A stretch of DNA of 64,000 nucleotides from SAR202 cluster bacterium bin87. GTDB lineage: Bacteria > Chloroflexota > Dehalococcoidia > Lucifugimonadales > UBA3495. The translations under genes and the position numbers were made by a program. The notes below the pieces were generated by a model. The model was not told the DNA's origin. It searched no databases and was given only the letters and a program-made list of their open reading frames with translations. Below, in pieces: positions 24,097-32,461 of the stretch (position 1 is the stretch's first letter; each line of letters starts with the position of its first letter). The DNA lies in the NCBI GenBank assembly GCA_002238825.1, contig MPNC01000004.1, positions 301,150 to 365,149 of the forward strand, given 5' to 3'.

Positions 24097-24208
24097 CGTC
24101 AGAAGCACGATTTACGGGATTTCACGATTTGGCAGGATTGGGCGAGCTCCATCAAAGAACGGTTCCAATCCTGATAATCCCCAAATCTTGAAAATTCTGA
24201 TTCTGGCG
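24097..24208. repeat. Palindromic repeat family C, whole copy
   Basis: The left arm CGTCAGAAGCACGATTTACG and the right arm ending AAAATTCTGATTCTGGCG are inverted copies, with GGCAGGATT and AATCCTGATAATCC inside. Together with the MITEs this accounts for nearly all of the 513-bp gap 23807-24319. Confidence 0.6.
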
Positions 24209-24260
24209 TTTCCCCGCCGCAAACCGGGTGGGCATGAGACCCGGCCGAACGATCACCCAT

Positions 24261-24273
24261 ACTGTGATACAGT
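24261..24273. promoter_or_regulatory. Possible operator, ACTGT-GAT-ACAGT
   Basis: A perfect 5-3-5 inverted repeat 47 bp upstream of the 24320 gene. This symmetry is typical of a small repressor dimer, but a single short palindrome can occur by chance. Confidence 0.25.
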
Positions 24274-24319
24274 GGCCCGAACCGGCTGACCGCGCCCCAC
24301 GCGAAGAGAAAGGTGCACC

Positions 24320-24670
24320 ATGGCTGACGTTCCCGACATGCAGATGATCCCCTACCTCCAGGCCACGGAGCCCCGCAACTTCGTCGAGCAGGGGCTGCAA
24401 CGCTACAACGAACTGCTGGAACGGCTGGCCGACCAGATGGACGTATTGCTGCTCCGCGCCCAGCAGGGCCAATCCATCGACGCCGACCTCGCCGAGCAAC
24501 TGACTGGCCTGCGCGAAGCCCTGCGCCCCCGTCACGGCCTGTGCATCGACCGCGCCTGCTTCTCCTGCCGCGTCCACGAAGAGGCCATCAAGGAACACGT
24601 CCTGCTGTACGTCGACTGGAAACTCCCCGGCACCGTCCAGCAACTCGAGCGCTTGAAGAACCGCAACTGA
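24320..24670 (+). CDS. Small hypothetical protein with Cys motif
   Basis: A 116-aa protein starting MADVPDMQMIPYLQATEPRN, with AAAGGTG nine bases upstream of the ATG. The middle is an amphipathic helix (GLQRYNELLERLADQMDVLL). HGLCIDRACFSCRVHEEAIK supplies three Cys and two His residues in a CxxxxCxxC arrangement, which could bind zinc or a cluster. The C-terminus (WKLPGTVQQLERLKNRN) is helical. I do not recognise the family. The acidic-neutral codon pattern and ribosome-binding site support a real gene. It stands alone between repeat clusters. Confidence 0.65.
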   Translation: MADVPDMQMIPYLQATEPRNFVEQGLQRYNELLERLADQMDVLLLRAQQGQSIDADLAEQLTGLREALRPRHGLCIDRACFSCRVHEEAIKEHVLLYVDWKLPGTVQQLERLKNRN

Positions 24671-24683
24671 TCGCTCGTCCCTG

Positions 24684-24870
24684 CCCGGTTTGTCATCGCG
24701 AGGAGCGCAGCGACGTGGCGATCCCGCTGACCGAACCGCGACCCCCTTCAACGCTCACCCCTACCCGGTTTGTCATCGCGAGGAGCCCAGCGACGTGGCG
24801 ATCTCGTTCACGCAGTAGCGACCCTTGCCCCGACGAGATTGCCGCGCTTAGCTCGCAATGACAGCTTGAG
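24684..24870. mobile_element. MITE-A copy 8, one full element plus an extra half
   Basis: In inverse orientation to copies 1-7. A half-element (GTTTGTCATCGCGAGGAGCG, then CAGCGACGTGGCG) lies at 24684-24729. A full copy follows at 24754-24870, ending GCTCGCAATGACAGCTTGAG. The full copy's own outer ends are only partly matched, and no target duplication is visible. Confidence 0.7.
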
Positions 24871-24901
24871 TGAAATCAGAACGTTGCAGCGTCACCCCCG
24901 G

Positions 24902-26101
24902 CTAGCGCGCCAGCGCCACGATATGGAACATGTGGCGGAACAGTTGCCAGGCCCCCCGCAGCAGCGACTTGACATCCCGGTTGGCATCCGGCCGCACGTG
25001 CCGGAAGATGTCGGTCTCGGTGTAGTAAACCTCCACCTCCGGCCTCTGTTCCGCCAGCGCGTCGACCAGCCGCTTCGACTCCCCCACCGGTATCAGCGGG
25101 TCGCCCACGTCGTGCATGACCCGCATCGCCGTGTTCTCGCCCCACTCTCCCACGTGGTGCGACGGCGCGATGGAATCCACCTCGGCCCGGAAGTCCTCCG
25201 TCAACTGCGCGTACCGCCATCTCGCCTGGCCGATGTCGTCCACGCCGGCCAGCAGGGCAAACGCCGCCTCAGTGGATAGTGGAACTCGCTCATCAGCGTC
25301 GTACTCGCCGCCGACGGCGATGGCCCGCGCCGCTTCTTGATGCGCCGGGTCGTCGATTGAATCGATGAGCATGTTGTTGTAGACCAGCCGCGTCAGCCGG
25401 TCCACTTCCCAAGGCGTAGTCCCGCCTTCGTTGATGGCCTGACCAGCGGCAATTTGCGCCACCAGGTCGGCAGTGTCGTAGTAACCGCCGAAAGCGTTGA
25501 CGAAGGCAATGTCGTCGGCGATCCGCGGGTCGGCCGCCGCCACCATGGCAAAGGACGCTCCCACCGAGAAACCCGCCAATCCCACGCGCTCCGGGTCTAC
25601 GTAATCCTCCTCGCGCAGGTGCTGGAAGGCCGCCACCAGGTTGGCAATCTCCCCGACGTCGATCTGCGCCTTCTCGCCCATGGTCGGCGACCAGTAGTAC
25701 ATCACCGCAAAGCCGGTCCGCGCCAGCGCCTGCCCCAAGTTGATCACGTCCGGGTCATCGGCTCCGGCGGCATTGGCTCCCAGGAACACCAGCACGGCGG
25801 CGCGCTGCTGCCCGTCGTCGATCACGTAGACGTCGGCCTGCCCGTCGGTCCCGTCATCGCGCCGAAATGATATTTGGCGATGCTCCGGTTCCCGGGCCAG
25901 CCACGGTTGAAACTTCACCGGCGACGGCAGCACCTGGGCGGCGAACCCGGCCGTGTGGATGGCGGTGGTCGCCGGCTTGAACAGCGCCAGCACGGCCACG
26001 ATCACCGCGCCGGCTACGATGGCGATCAGGTACCAGCGATAAGCAATCCGTCCCAGCGTGCGCAACATGGCCCTTGTCTGTTGTGTGGATGCCTCAGCCA
26101 T
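24902..26101 (-). CDS. Membrane-anchored alpha/beta hydrolase
   Basis: A 399-aa protein with one N-terminal hydrophobic segment (residues 22-42: YRWYLIAIVAGAVIVAVLAL) and then an alpha/beta-hydrolase domain that would face the outside. The nucleophile elbow is GFSVGASFA near residue 175. LVFLGANAAGADD near residue 105 supplies the oxyanion region, and MRVMHDVGDPLIPV near 322 an acid. The catalytic His is probably in the C-terminal FRHVRPDAN. The size and layout resemble dienelactone-hydrolase-like proteins, but a substrate cannot be named. It is monocistronic, with a MITE cluster just beyond its stop. Confidence 0.78.
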   Translation of the reverse strand: MAEASTQQTRAMLRTLGRIAYRWYLIAIVAGAVIVAVLALFKPATTAIHTAGFAAQVLPSPVKFQPWLAREPEHRQISFRRDDGTDGQADVYVIDDGQQRAAVLVFLGANAAGADDPDVINLGQALARTGFAVMYYWSPTMGEKAQIDVGEIANLVAAFQHLREEDYVDPERVGLAGFSVGASFAMVAAADPRIADDIAFVNAFGGYYDTADLVAQIAAGQAINEGGTTPWEVDRLTRLVYNNMLIDSIDDPAHQEAARAIAVGGEYDADERVPLSTEAAFALLAGVDDIGQARWRYAQLTEDFRAEVDSIAPSHHVGEWGENTAMRVMHDVGDPLIPVGESKRLVDALAEQRPEVEVYYTETDIFRHVRPDANRDVKSLLRGAWQLFRHMFHIVALAR

Positions 26102-26192
26102 GGCAAAAGGGCAACCGCAGTTCCGGAAACCTGACCAAAGCGGAGAAACCTACGCCAGCGACTTATCTCACACTCTCGCTCAGGAACCTTAC

Positions 26193-26894
26193 TCAATCCC
26201 TCTGCGCTGGTATCACTTGAACGTAGCCGTCATTGAGCAAATCAGAAGAACTCATCCTTGCCGTGATGTCACTGATGTCACCGATCTCAATCGTCAACGG
26301 GTGGTTATCCATCCTGCCTGTTTCGAACGCAAACCGAAATTCTCGTTGGTAGCTATAGTGATCCTGCTTCCGAAATACTGCTTCCATGTTTCGAAATTCG
26401 CCATGGAACGTCTCGGGGTCATAGTACTTGACCAATCCGTGTGCGTACCTGTAATCGGTCTCTTGGACCGCTGCATCCATTCTGTTAATGAACTCAGTCA
26501 CGTCAGTGACCATCACGAGATGCTGGCCAAGGTCTAGACACCCGCGCGGAATGATGAGCTCCTGCCGTAGGTCTTCGGTTGAAAAATACTGCACATCCAA
26601 CGTGCCCGTATGCCCGGCGACCATACAAAACACATGGACGTCATTCAGCCAGTTCATTTGCACCTGTACCGGGCCGGCCAGACCCGTGACACGAACGCCG
26701 GCAATCTGGATGTCTACCTCATCCGGCTGTAACCAGCGGGTTGTACCCTCATCACTATCGGCACGACCGGGGAAACGCTTATCCTCCATCTTTTTGAATT
26801 TCCGTAACGTATTGCAGTAGATATTACCCCTGACGAATTGGTCAGCGTGCTCGTCAATTTCGAAGAATTTTGCCAAGTACATTATGGTGCTCAA
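26193..26894 (-). CDS. Hypothetical protein, possibly DUF2971-like
   Basis: A 233-aa protein, MSTIMYLAKFFEIDEHADQF. The C-terminal half contains a run of aromatic and charged residues, FRKQDHYSYQREFRFAFETG, resembling the yxxExRF segment of DUF2971-type proteins found in phage-defence neighbourhoods. The N-terminal part (NIYCNTLRKFKKMEDKRFPG) fits the same family, which often begins with a short segment about low-level presence or absence of a substrate. I cannot be sure of the family. Its AT content is visibly higher than in the neighbouring genes, suggesting transfer. Function unknown. Confidence 0.6.
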   Translation of the reverse strand: MSTIMYLAKFFEIDEHADQFVRGNIYCNTLRKFKKMEDKRFPGRADSDEGTTRWLQPDEVDIQIAGVRVTGLAGPVQVQMNWLNDVHVFCMVAGHTGTLDVQYFSTEDLRQELIIPRGCLDLGQHLVMVTDVTEFINRMDAAVQETDYRYAHGLVKYYDPETFHGEFRNMEAVFRKQDHYSYQREFRFAFETGRMDNHPLTIEIGDISDITARMSSSDLLNDGYVQVIPAQRD

Positions 26895-27033
26895 TCGTGT
26901 GTCTCCTCGCTGAAATTATTCCTTGCCAATCCTTGCGGGAAGCGAATTGAGGGCTTCGTGGTGAGTACGGTGACTGTGGATAAGTCTAGCATCCTACAGC
27001 TGGTTCTAAGGCAAAGCACACCGGTAATGGCAC

Positions 27034-28338
27034 CTACACCCGCACCCGGCTGATCATCGCCGCCGAGATCAGGCGCGTCGCCGCCATGGCCAGGAACACT
27101 ATCGGCCAGGGGCTGCCCGTCATGTCCAGCAGCACGCTGAAGATCAGGGCCTGAGCCCCGGCGTACAGATAGCCGTGGGCATCCAGCACGCCGGCCCCGG
27201 TGCCCGCCATCTTGCGACCCGACAGGTCCACCGAGATGGTGGAGATGAGCGACACCCCCATGCTGACGCCGCCCCACAGCATCAGCGCCGCGCCCAGCCA
27301 GGCGTTGGACGGCGGCGCCACGGCGATCGCCACCAGGGCCGCTGCCGACAGGAAGCAGGACGCGATCACCAGCGGCCGGCGTCGGCTCCCCAGCAATCGG
27401 TCCGATATGAAGCCGGACATCGGAGGCGCGATCAGGTAGCCCAGGGGCAGCAGGAAGGTGATCAGCACCGTCTGCGTGATGTCCAGCCCGCCGGCCTCGA
27501 AGTAGTACAGCGGCACCCATGTGGTCAGCCCGTACCGCGCCACGTTCTCCAGCCCCTTCACGTGGCAGGCCAGCTGGAACCGGGAGTTGGTCAGCAGGTA
27601 CTTGTACGGGCCCAGCCCCTTTAGCTCTTCCTCGCTCAGCGTCTCCGGCGCCGCTGAAATCTGGTCCTCCTCGATGTACTCGGGCAGTCCCACCTCCCGG
27701 GGACGGTCGCGCGTGGCGAAGTAAAAGGCGATTCCCAGCGCCATGATCATCAGCGGCGGGTAGCGAAACGCGGCGCGCCAGCCCCATTCCGCGGCGACCC
27801 AGCTGCTCAGCCACCACATCAGCAGCATTGCCCCGCCGGTCATGGTGCCGATGATGCCCATGGCGATGCCGCGCTCGCGCCGGGGCCACCACTGGCTGAT
27901 CATGCTGATGGCCGGCGACCAGCAGGCCGCGTTGACAAACCCCGCCATCGCCCATGGAATGGCCATGGTGACTGCGGAGGTTCCGAATGAAGTCGCCCAG
28001 TTGAACACCGTGGTCAACACGGCGCCCAGCGTCACCCACAACCGCAGCCCGTAGGCCTCCGACAGCCGCCCGTGCACCAGGTCGCCCAGCATGAAACCCC
28101 AGAGCAGCATGGCATTGATGATGCCGATCTCGATGTTGGTCAGCTGCAGGTCGTCCTTGATCAAGGGAGACGTGGGCCAGAAATTGAACCTCCCCGTGTA
28201 GACGAACAGGTAGAAAGCGCAGAACGAGATCAGCACCTGCCACTTCCACCGGTGATACCGGCGCGGCAGTTGGTCATACGCTACCGGGCCGGAAACCTCG
28301 GCGGCCACGGATGATGCAGGGTGATGAGAGGACGGCAT
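27034..28338 (-). CDS. MFS transporter, organophosphate:phosphate antiporter-like
   Basis: A 434-aa major facilitator protein with about 12 transmembrane segments. YLFVYTGRFNFWPTSPLIKDD in the first third and FMLGDLVHGRLSEAYGLRLW at the loop 2-3 junction match the MFS signature, with an N-terminal domain like that of GlpT/UhpT-type transporters. WWPRRERGIAMGI and the loop after segment 6 (RDRPREVGLPEYIEEDQI) are also typical. The substrate could be a sugar phosphate, glycerol phosphate or organic acid. It is followed on the same strand by a VOC-family gene 77 bp upstream of its own start, which is co-oriented. Confidence 0.88.
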   Translation of the reverse strand: MPSSHHPASSVAAEVSGPVAYDQLPRRYHRWKWQVLISFCAFYLFVYTGRFNFWPTSPLIKDDLQLTNIEIGIINAMLLWGFMLGDLVHGRLSEAYGLRLWVTLGAVLTTVFNWATSFGTSAVTMAIPWAMAGFVNAACWSPAISMISQWWPRRERGIAMGIIGTMTGGAMLLMWWLSSWVAAEWGWRAAFRYPPLMIMALGIAFYFATRDRPREVGLPEYIEEDQISAAPETLSEEELKGLGPYKYLLTNSRFQLACHVKGLENVARYGLTTWVPLYYFEAGGLDITQTVLITFLLPLGYLIAPPMSGFISDRLLGSRRRPLVIASCFLSAAALVAIAVAPPSNAWLGAALMLWGGVSMGVSLISTISVDLSGRKMAGTGAGVLDAHGYLYAGAQALIFSVLLDMTGSPWPIVFLAMAATRLISAAMISRVRV

Positions 28339-28414
28339 TGATCAGGGACTTGAAAACGCGAAACCGCCGCTGCCGATGTTCCAGCAGCGGCGGCGATGCC
28401 TCGGGGTTATCTGT

Positions 28415-28894
28415 CTAGCGCTTGGTGTGGAGCAGTTCCTTGGCCTCGTCCAGCAGCTCTTCGTCGCTGCGGCTGAGGTCCAGCGGGTCGCCGTGGGGCT
28501 GGGGAACCGGGAAGCCGGTCTTGTAGTACAGCTCGATGCGGTTGCCCTCGGGATCAAAGAAGTACATTCCGAAGGCGTTGCCGTGGCTGACGATCCGGTC
28601 GATGGTCGCGTTCTCCTCGTCCAGGCGCGCCTTGAACTCGCGCATGTCCTGGATGGACGGCACCGCGAAGGAAATCTGCTGGATGACCCTGGCGTCGTCA
28701 GAGGTGACGCGGCCTTGCATCAGCACAAACTCATGGTGTTCAGCCACGGGGTCGGAACTCATGAAGACCATGCCACGCTGTTCCAGGTCCTCATCGGCGA
28801 TCTTCAGTCCGAGCACACGGCTGTAGAAATCGCGCATCTTCATCAGGTCGGTCGCGTAGATGCCTACGTGTCCAAGTCCGCCAATCTGGGCCAT
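28415..28894 (-). CDS. VOC-family (glyoxalase/dioxygenase-fold) protein
   Basis: A 159-aa vicinal-oxygen-chelate protein. I start it at the ATG at 28894 because GGAGG lies seven bases upstream; the open frame reaches 28978 without such a site. GGLGHVGIYATDLMKMRDFY carries the first metal His, EHHEFVLMQGR near residue 58 a second, and FFDPEGNRIELYY near 118 the Glu ligand. The fold and spacing match extradiol-dioxygenase-like and glyoxalase-like enzymes. The substrate is unknown. The gene sits next to the MFS gene on the same strand and may act on the imported compound. Confidence 0.85.
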   Translation of the reverse strand: MAQIGGLGHVGIYATDLMKMRDFYSRVLGLKIADEDLEQRGMVFMSSDPVAEHHEFVLMQGRVTSDDARVIQQISFAVPSIQDMREFKARLDEENATIDRIVSHGNAFGMYFFDPEGNRIELYYKTGFPVPQPHGDPLDLSRSDEELLDEAKELLHTKR

Positions 28895-28973
28895 ATCGTT
28901 ACCTCCTGGAGGGTCTTGTGTTGTGGCGCAACGGTATTCCAGCCCACCCGGGGATGTCAAGCGTGCGACTGTG

Positions 28974-29112
28974 CTCACGCGTGCCCAGTTTCGCTCGAAC
29001 CGTCATTGCGAGCGAAGCGTGGCAATCTGGTGATGGCAGCCGGGGGTCTCTTGCAACAACGAGATCGCCGCATCGCTACGTGCCTCGCGATGACAAACTG
29101 GGTGCGCTTGAG
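28974..29112. mobile_element. MITE-A copy 9, full length
   Basis: Outer ends CTCACGCGTGCCCAGTTT and AAACTGGGTGCGCTTGAG with inner arms GTCATTGCGAGCGAAGCG and GTGCCTCGCGATGAC. It resembles copy 2 closely but has no visible target duplication. It lies 13 bp beyond the mutS2 stop. Confidence 0.8.
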
Positions 29113-29124
29113 CTCGGGAGTCGG

Positions 29125-31530
29125 CTACCGCAGTTGCACCACCGTGACGCCGCCGGCATTGCCACCCTCGCCCGGCAACGTGGCGGCCACCAGGGGATGG
29201 CCGGACAGGTACTCCCGTATCGCCCGACGCAACGCGCCCGTCCCCTTGCCGTGGACGATCTTCAGCGAAGACATCCCTTCCAGCGCGGCATCGTCCAGCA
29301 GCGAATCGATCACGTTCAACGCCTCGTCAACCCGGTAACCGTGCAGGTTCACCTCGGGGCTCAGCGTCCGCTTGCCCTCGGGACGTCGATACACCACGCC
29401 GGCCTGTTCCGCCACCGGGTGCAGCCGGTCGGCCGGGCGGTCCAGCTGGTAAACCGGCAGCCGGGCCTTCATGCTGCCGATGAGCACCTCGATCTCCTGC
29501 TGCTGGTCCGGCGCCGCCACGACCTCAACCGGACGGGACACGCCGCGGATGTACACCCGATCACCCACGCGGAGGTCGTGGTACCACGGCGGCCGCTCCA
29601 CCGGTATCGGCGCCCAGTCCGGGGAAACCACCTCCCGCTGCGCCTCCGCCAGCTGCTCCCGCTCGGCTCGCAGATCCACCTCGCGAGCCGCGGCGTCGGC
29701 GGCCACTGTCGAGCGTTCCAGCGACCGCTCGGCACGGCGGATCCGCCCGGCGAGGTCGACGATCTGCTCGGCGAGCTCGCGGCGGGCATCCTCCACCAGC
29801 TGGGCCTTGGTATCCTCCACCATATCCAGTTGCTGCGCGATTTCCTGCTCACGAGCGCGCGCCGCGTTCAACGTCTGCTCCGCCTGCAACCGCAGTTCGG
29901 ACACCGTCAGCCGTTCCTCCTGGAGTTCCTGCAGCAGTTGGTCCGTGCGGACGTGGCTGGGTTCCAGATGCGATTGGGCGCCGGAGATGACCCCTTCCGG
30001 CAGGCCCAACCGGGCGGCGATGGTCAGGGCGTAGCTGCGGCCCGGTATACCGTGGGTGAGCCGGTAGGTGGGTTCCAGCGTGCGCGGGTTCAGGTCCACG
30101 CTGGCGTTGACCATCCCGTCCTCCTCCTGTGCCAGCCTTGCCACGTTGCGGTGGTGCGTGGTGGCCACCACCATCGCGCCCAGGTCACGCAGGTGGGACA
30201 GCAACGCGATCGCCAGGGCCGACCCTTCCTCCGGATCGGTGGCCGAACCCAGCTCATCGATCAGGATCAGGGAGTGGGACGTTGCCACAGATATGATCCG
30301 CCGTATGTTGCTGATATGGCTGCTGAAGGTGGACAGCGACTCGAAGATGCTCTGCTGGTCGCCGATGTCGGCGTATACGCCGTCCATCAGCGGCAGTACG
30401 GCGTCGTCCGCTGGCACCTGTAGGCCGGCATGGGCCATCATGGCCAGGAGGCCGACCGTCTTCAACGCAACGGTCTTGCCGCCGGCGTTGGGGCCGGTTA
30501 TCACCAGCACCGGCCGGCCCTCGGCAATGCTGATCGTAGTGGGCACGACATCGCCTGCCAGCAGAGGGTGCCGCCCCCCGGTGATCTCCATGCGACGCGG
30601 CTCGCCGGCATCCAGCAGGGTGGGAGACACGCCCCGTAGCGACGCTGCGTAACGCCCCTTGGCCGCGGCGAGGTCCAGCCGCGCCAGCAGGCTCAGCATC
30701 AGGGTTATGTCGTCTGAGTACCGGCCCACCATTTCGGACAACTGGCGCAGCACCCGCTCTTCCTCGCGATGCTCCGCCAGGCGGGTCTCGCGCCAGCGGT
30801 TGCCCAGGTCGATGGCCGGCATGGGTTCGATGAACACCGTGGCCCCGCTGTCGGAAACGTCGTGAACGATGCCGGGAGCCTGGCCCTTGAACTCGGTCTT
30901 GATCAGCAGGACCATGCGCCCGTTGCGCTCGGTGACGATATCCTCCTGGATGACGCCGGAACGCTGGTACCGGCGCAGCGATCGCTGCATCACGTCGTTG
31001 AGGGAAGACCAGGACGAACGGGAATCGCGGCGCAGGCGGGCCAACTCCGGCGACGCTTCATCCAGCACCTCGCCGCCGGGGCCGATGGCGCGGTTGACCG
31101 CGCTCTCCAGGTCGGGCAATTCGGGCAGGTTCTGCGCGATCGCCGCCAGCACGGGCAGATCGTCGCGGCGCGCCAGGGAGATGCGGTTCCAGCGCGCGGA
31201 GGCGGCCAGCGCACCCACGTGGCGCAGTTCCTCACCGCGCAGCACGCCACCCAGCAGGGCTCGTTGCACCGCCGGGCGCAGGTCTTCCGCAGGGCCGAGT
31301 TCCAGGGCGCCGGTGGTATCCAGCAGGCGGCGGGCTTCGGCGGTTTCCTGCTGCCGCACGGCGATGTCGCGCGCGTCTGACGACGGGATCAGTTCGGAGG
31401 CCAGCTCGCCGCCCAGGGTGGTGCGGGTCGTCTCAGCCAGGCGGAGCCGGATCTGGTCAAATTCCAGGAGCCCGATGGCGCGCTGAAACCCGACTTCGGG
31501 TGGAATGGGTTGGTCCTCCGCCAATGTCAT
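29125..31530 (-). CDS. mutS2: Endonuclease MutS2 / ribosome-rescue factor
   Basis: An 801-aa MutS2. Order: N-terminal core and clamp domains, ATPase with GPNAGGKT near residues 346-353 and Walker B LILIDELGSATDPEEGS near 425, a coiled-coil region near 520-620, and a C-terminal Smr domain (VNLHGYRVDEALNVID, then KIVHGKGTGALR). The HGxGxGxLR motif is the Smr nuclease hallmark. MutS2 lacks the mismatch-recognition domain of MutS. In Bacillus it is reported to bind collided ribosomes, split them and thereby feed ribosome quality control. The gene starts 37 bp after the VLRF1 gene on the same strand, so both are probably co-transcribed. Length is normal for the family (about 780-800 aa). Confidence 0.97.
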   Translation of the reverse strand: MTLAEDQPIPPEVGFQRAIGLLEFDQIRLRLAETTRTTLGGELASELIPSSDARDIAVRQQETAEARRLLDTTGALELGPAEDLRPAVQRALLGGVLRGEELRHVGALAASARWNRISLARRDDLPVLAAIAQNLPELPDLESAVNRAIGPGGEVLDEASPELARLRRDSRSSWSSLNDVMQRSLRRYQRSGVIQEDIVTERNGRMVLLIKTEFKGQAPGIVHDVSDSGATVFIEPMPAIDLGNRWRETRLAEHREEERVLRQLSEMVGRYSDDITLMLSLLARLDLAAAKGRYAASLRGVSPTLLDAGEPRRMEITGGRHPLLAGDVVPTTISIAEGRPVLVITGPNAGGKTVALKTVGLLAMMAHAGLQVPADDAVLPLMDGVYADIGDQQSIFESLSTFSSHISNIRRIISVATSHSLILIDELGSATDPEEGSALAIALLSHLRDLGAMVVATTHHRNVARLAQEEDGMVNASVDLNPRTLEPTYRLTHGIPGRSYALTIAARLGLPEGVISGAQSHLEPSHVRTDQLLQELQEERLTVSELRLQAEQTLNAARAREQEIAQQLDMVEDTKAQLVEDARRELAEQIVDLAGRIRRAERSLERSTVAADAAAREVDLRAEREQLAEAQREVVSPDWAPIPVERPPWYHDLRVGDRVYIRGVSRPVEVVAAPDQQQEIEVLIGSMKARLPVYQLDRPADRLHPVAEQAGVVYRRPEGKRTLSPEVNLHGYRVDEALNVIDSLLDDAALEGMSSLKIVHGKGTGALRRAIREYLSGHPLVAATLPGEGGNAGGVTVVQLR

Positions 31531-31567
31531 GGTCGCGATTATAGCACCAGCGGCGGATTCCCCTTCT

Positions 31568-32365
31568 TTATTCGTCCCAGCTGAGAGGGTACAGGCGACA
31601 CTGGTACAGCATGGCCCCGACCTCGTCCAGGGAGGCGCGGTTGGGCTCGCGCACGTCCAGGCGGCGCTCCAGGATTATCGGGGAAAGGCGGGACAAGGTC
31701 GAGGACTCCTTGAGGAAACCGTTCACCGTCGCGGCTTCACCGCCCAGCACGACGTAGTCGAGTTTGTGCATCCAGGGCCGCCACTGCGCATCCAGTATTC
31801 CCGACGCCTCAGCGTAAAGCCGGTGGATCTGGTTTTCCCGCACCCGTTGGAACCGGCGCTGGGAGGTTCCTCCAGCGTGATGCTTGCCTTTCACGTAGCG
31901 GGTGTCGGTCTTGGATACCGCCAACCGCTGGCCCTCGTAGACCGCGATGGCGTAGCGGCCCAGGCGCACCAGCACGACGCCGATGGTCAGTTCCGCCGAC
32001 AGCATCGTCCGCAGGGGCCAATCGTAGATGATGTCTCCCGTCCACATGTCGTTCAGCGGGAACGGGGGCAGGACGGCAACGCCGGCGTTGCCAATTCGAA
32101 ACGCAACGACACCGGTGGGAGACCGCAATACTCGCCCGCCCGCTTGCTCGAGGGTTGTGATCCAGGAGTCCGGGGCCCGGTCCTGTGACAGGGTAGACAT
32201 CGCGGAGTGGTCGGCCGCCGCCTCGCCGGGAAAGTAAAGGGTCGCCGCTCGGCCAGCGGTCTCCGATCGTAACCGGAGTTCGGTCAGCAAGGCATCCATG
32301 CGCTGCACCGTCACCGTCTGTCCGGCGCGAATATTGAGGTCGGCTAGCACATTCTCGCCGCGCAT
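31568..32365 (-). CDS. VLRF1-type (Vms1-like) peptidyl-tRNA hydrolase
   Basis: A 265-aa protein of the Vms1/ANKZF1-like release-factor (VLRF1) family. I start it at the ATG at 32365 (MRGENVLADL), because the upstream extension has no coding character. The central strand GVVLVRLGRYAIAVYEGQRL is followed by RYVKGKHHAGGTSQRRF, with GGTSQ at residues 165-169. The GxxQ loop replaces the GGQ of eRF1 and carries the catalytic Gln that hydrolyses peptidyl-tRNA in yeast Vms1. RVRENQIHRLYAE continues the typical helix. Bacterial members are known best from Actinobacteria (acVLRF1). It ends 37 bp before mutS2, suggesting joint action on stalled ribosomes. The ribosome-binding site is weak. Confidence 0.82.
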   Translation of the reverse strand: MRGENVLADLNIRAGQTVTVQRMDALLTELRLRSETAGRAATLYFPGEAAADHSAMSTLSQDRAPDSWITTLEQAGGRVLRSPTGVVAFRIGNAGVAVLPPFPLNDMWTGDIIYDWPLRTMLSAELTIGVVLVRLGRYAIAVYEGQRLAVSKTDTRYVKGKHHAGGTSQRRFQRVRENQIHRLYAEASGILDAQWRPWMHKLDYVVLGGEAATVNGFLKESSTLSRLSPIILERRLDVREPNRASLDEVGAMLYQCRLYPLSWDE

Positions 32366-32461
32366 GACTAATGATAACCGATTGAGCGACCGGAACGCGC
32401 GGAGGGATGTGCAATAATGCTGCGCCAGCGATAATGCACAGAAACTCGGAGAGGACGTGAA

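Noticed and set aside
28974..29112. Target duplication around MITE-A copy 9, and likewise copies 8, 11 and 12
   Set aside because: The flanking bases (for example GCGACTGTG and CTCGGGAGT) do not match, so I report these copies without claiming a duplication.
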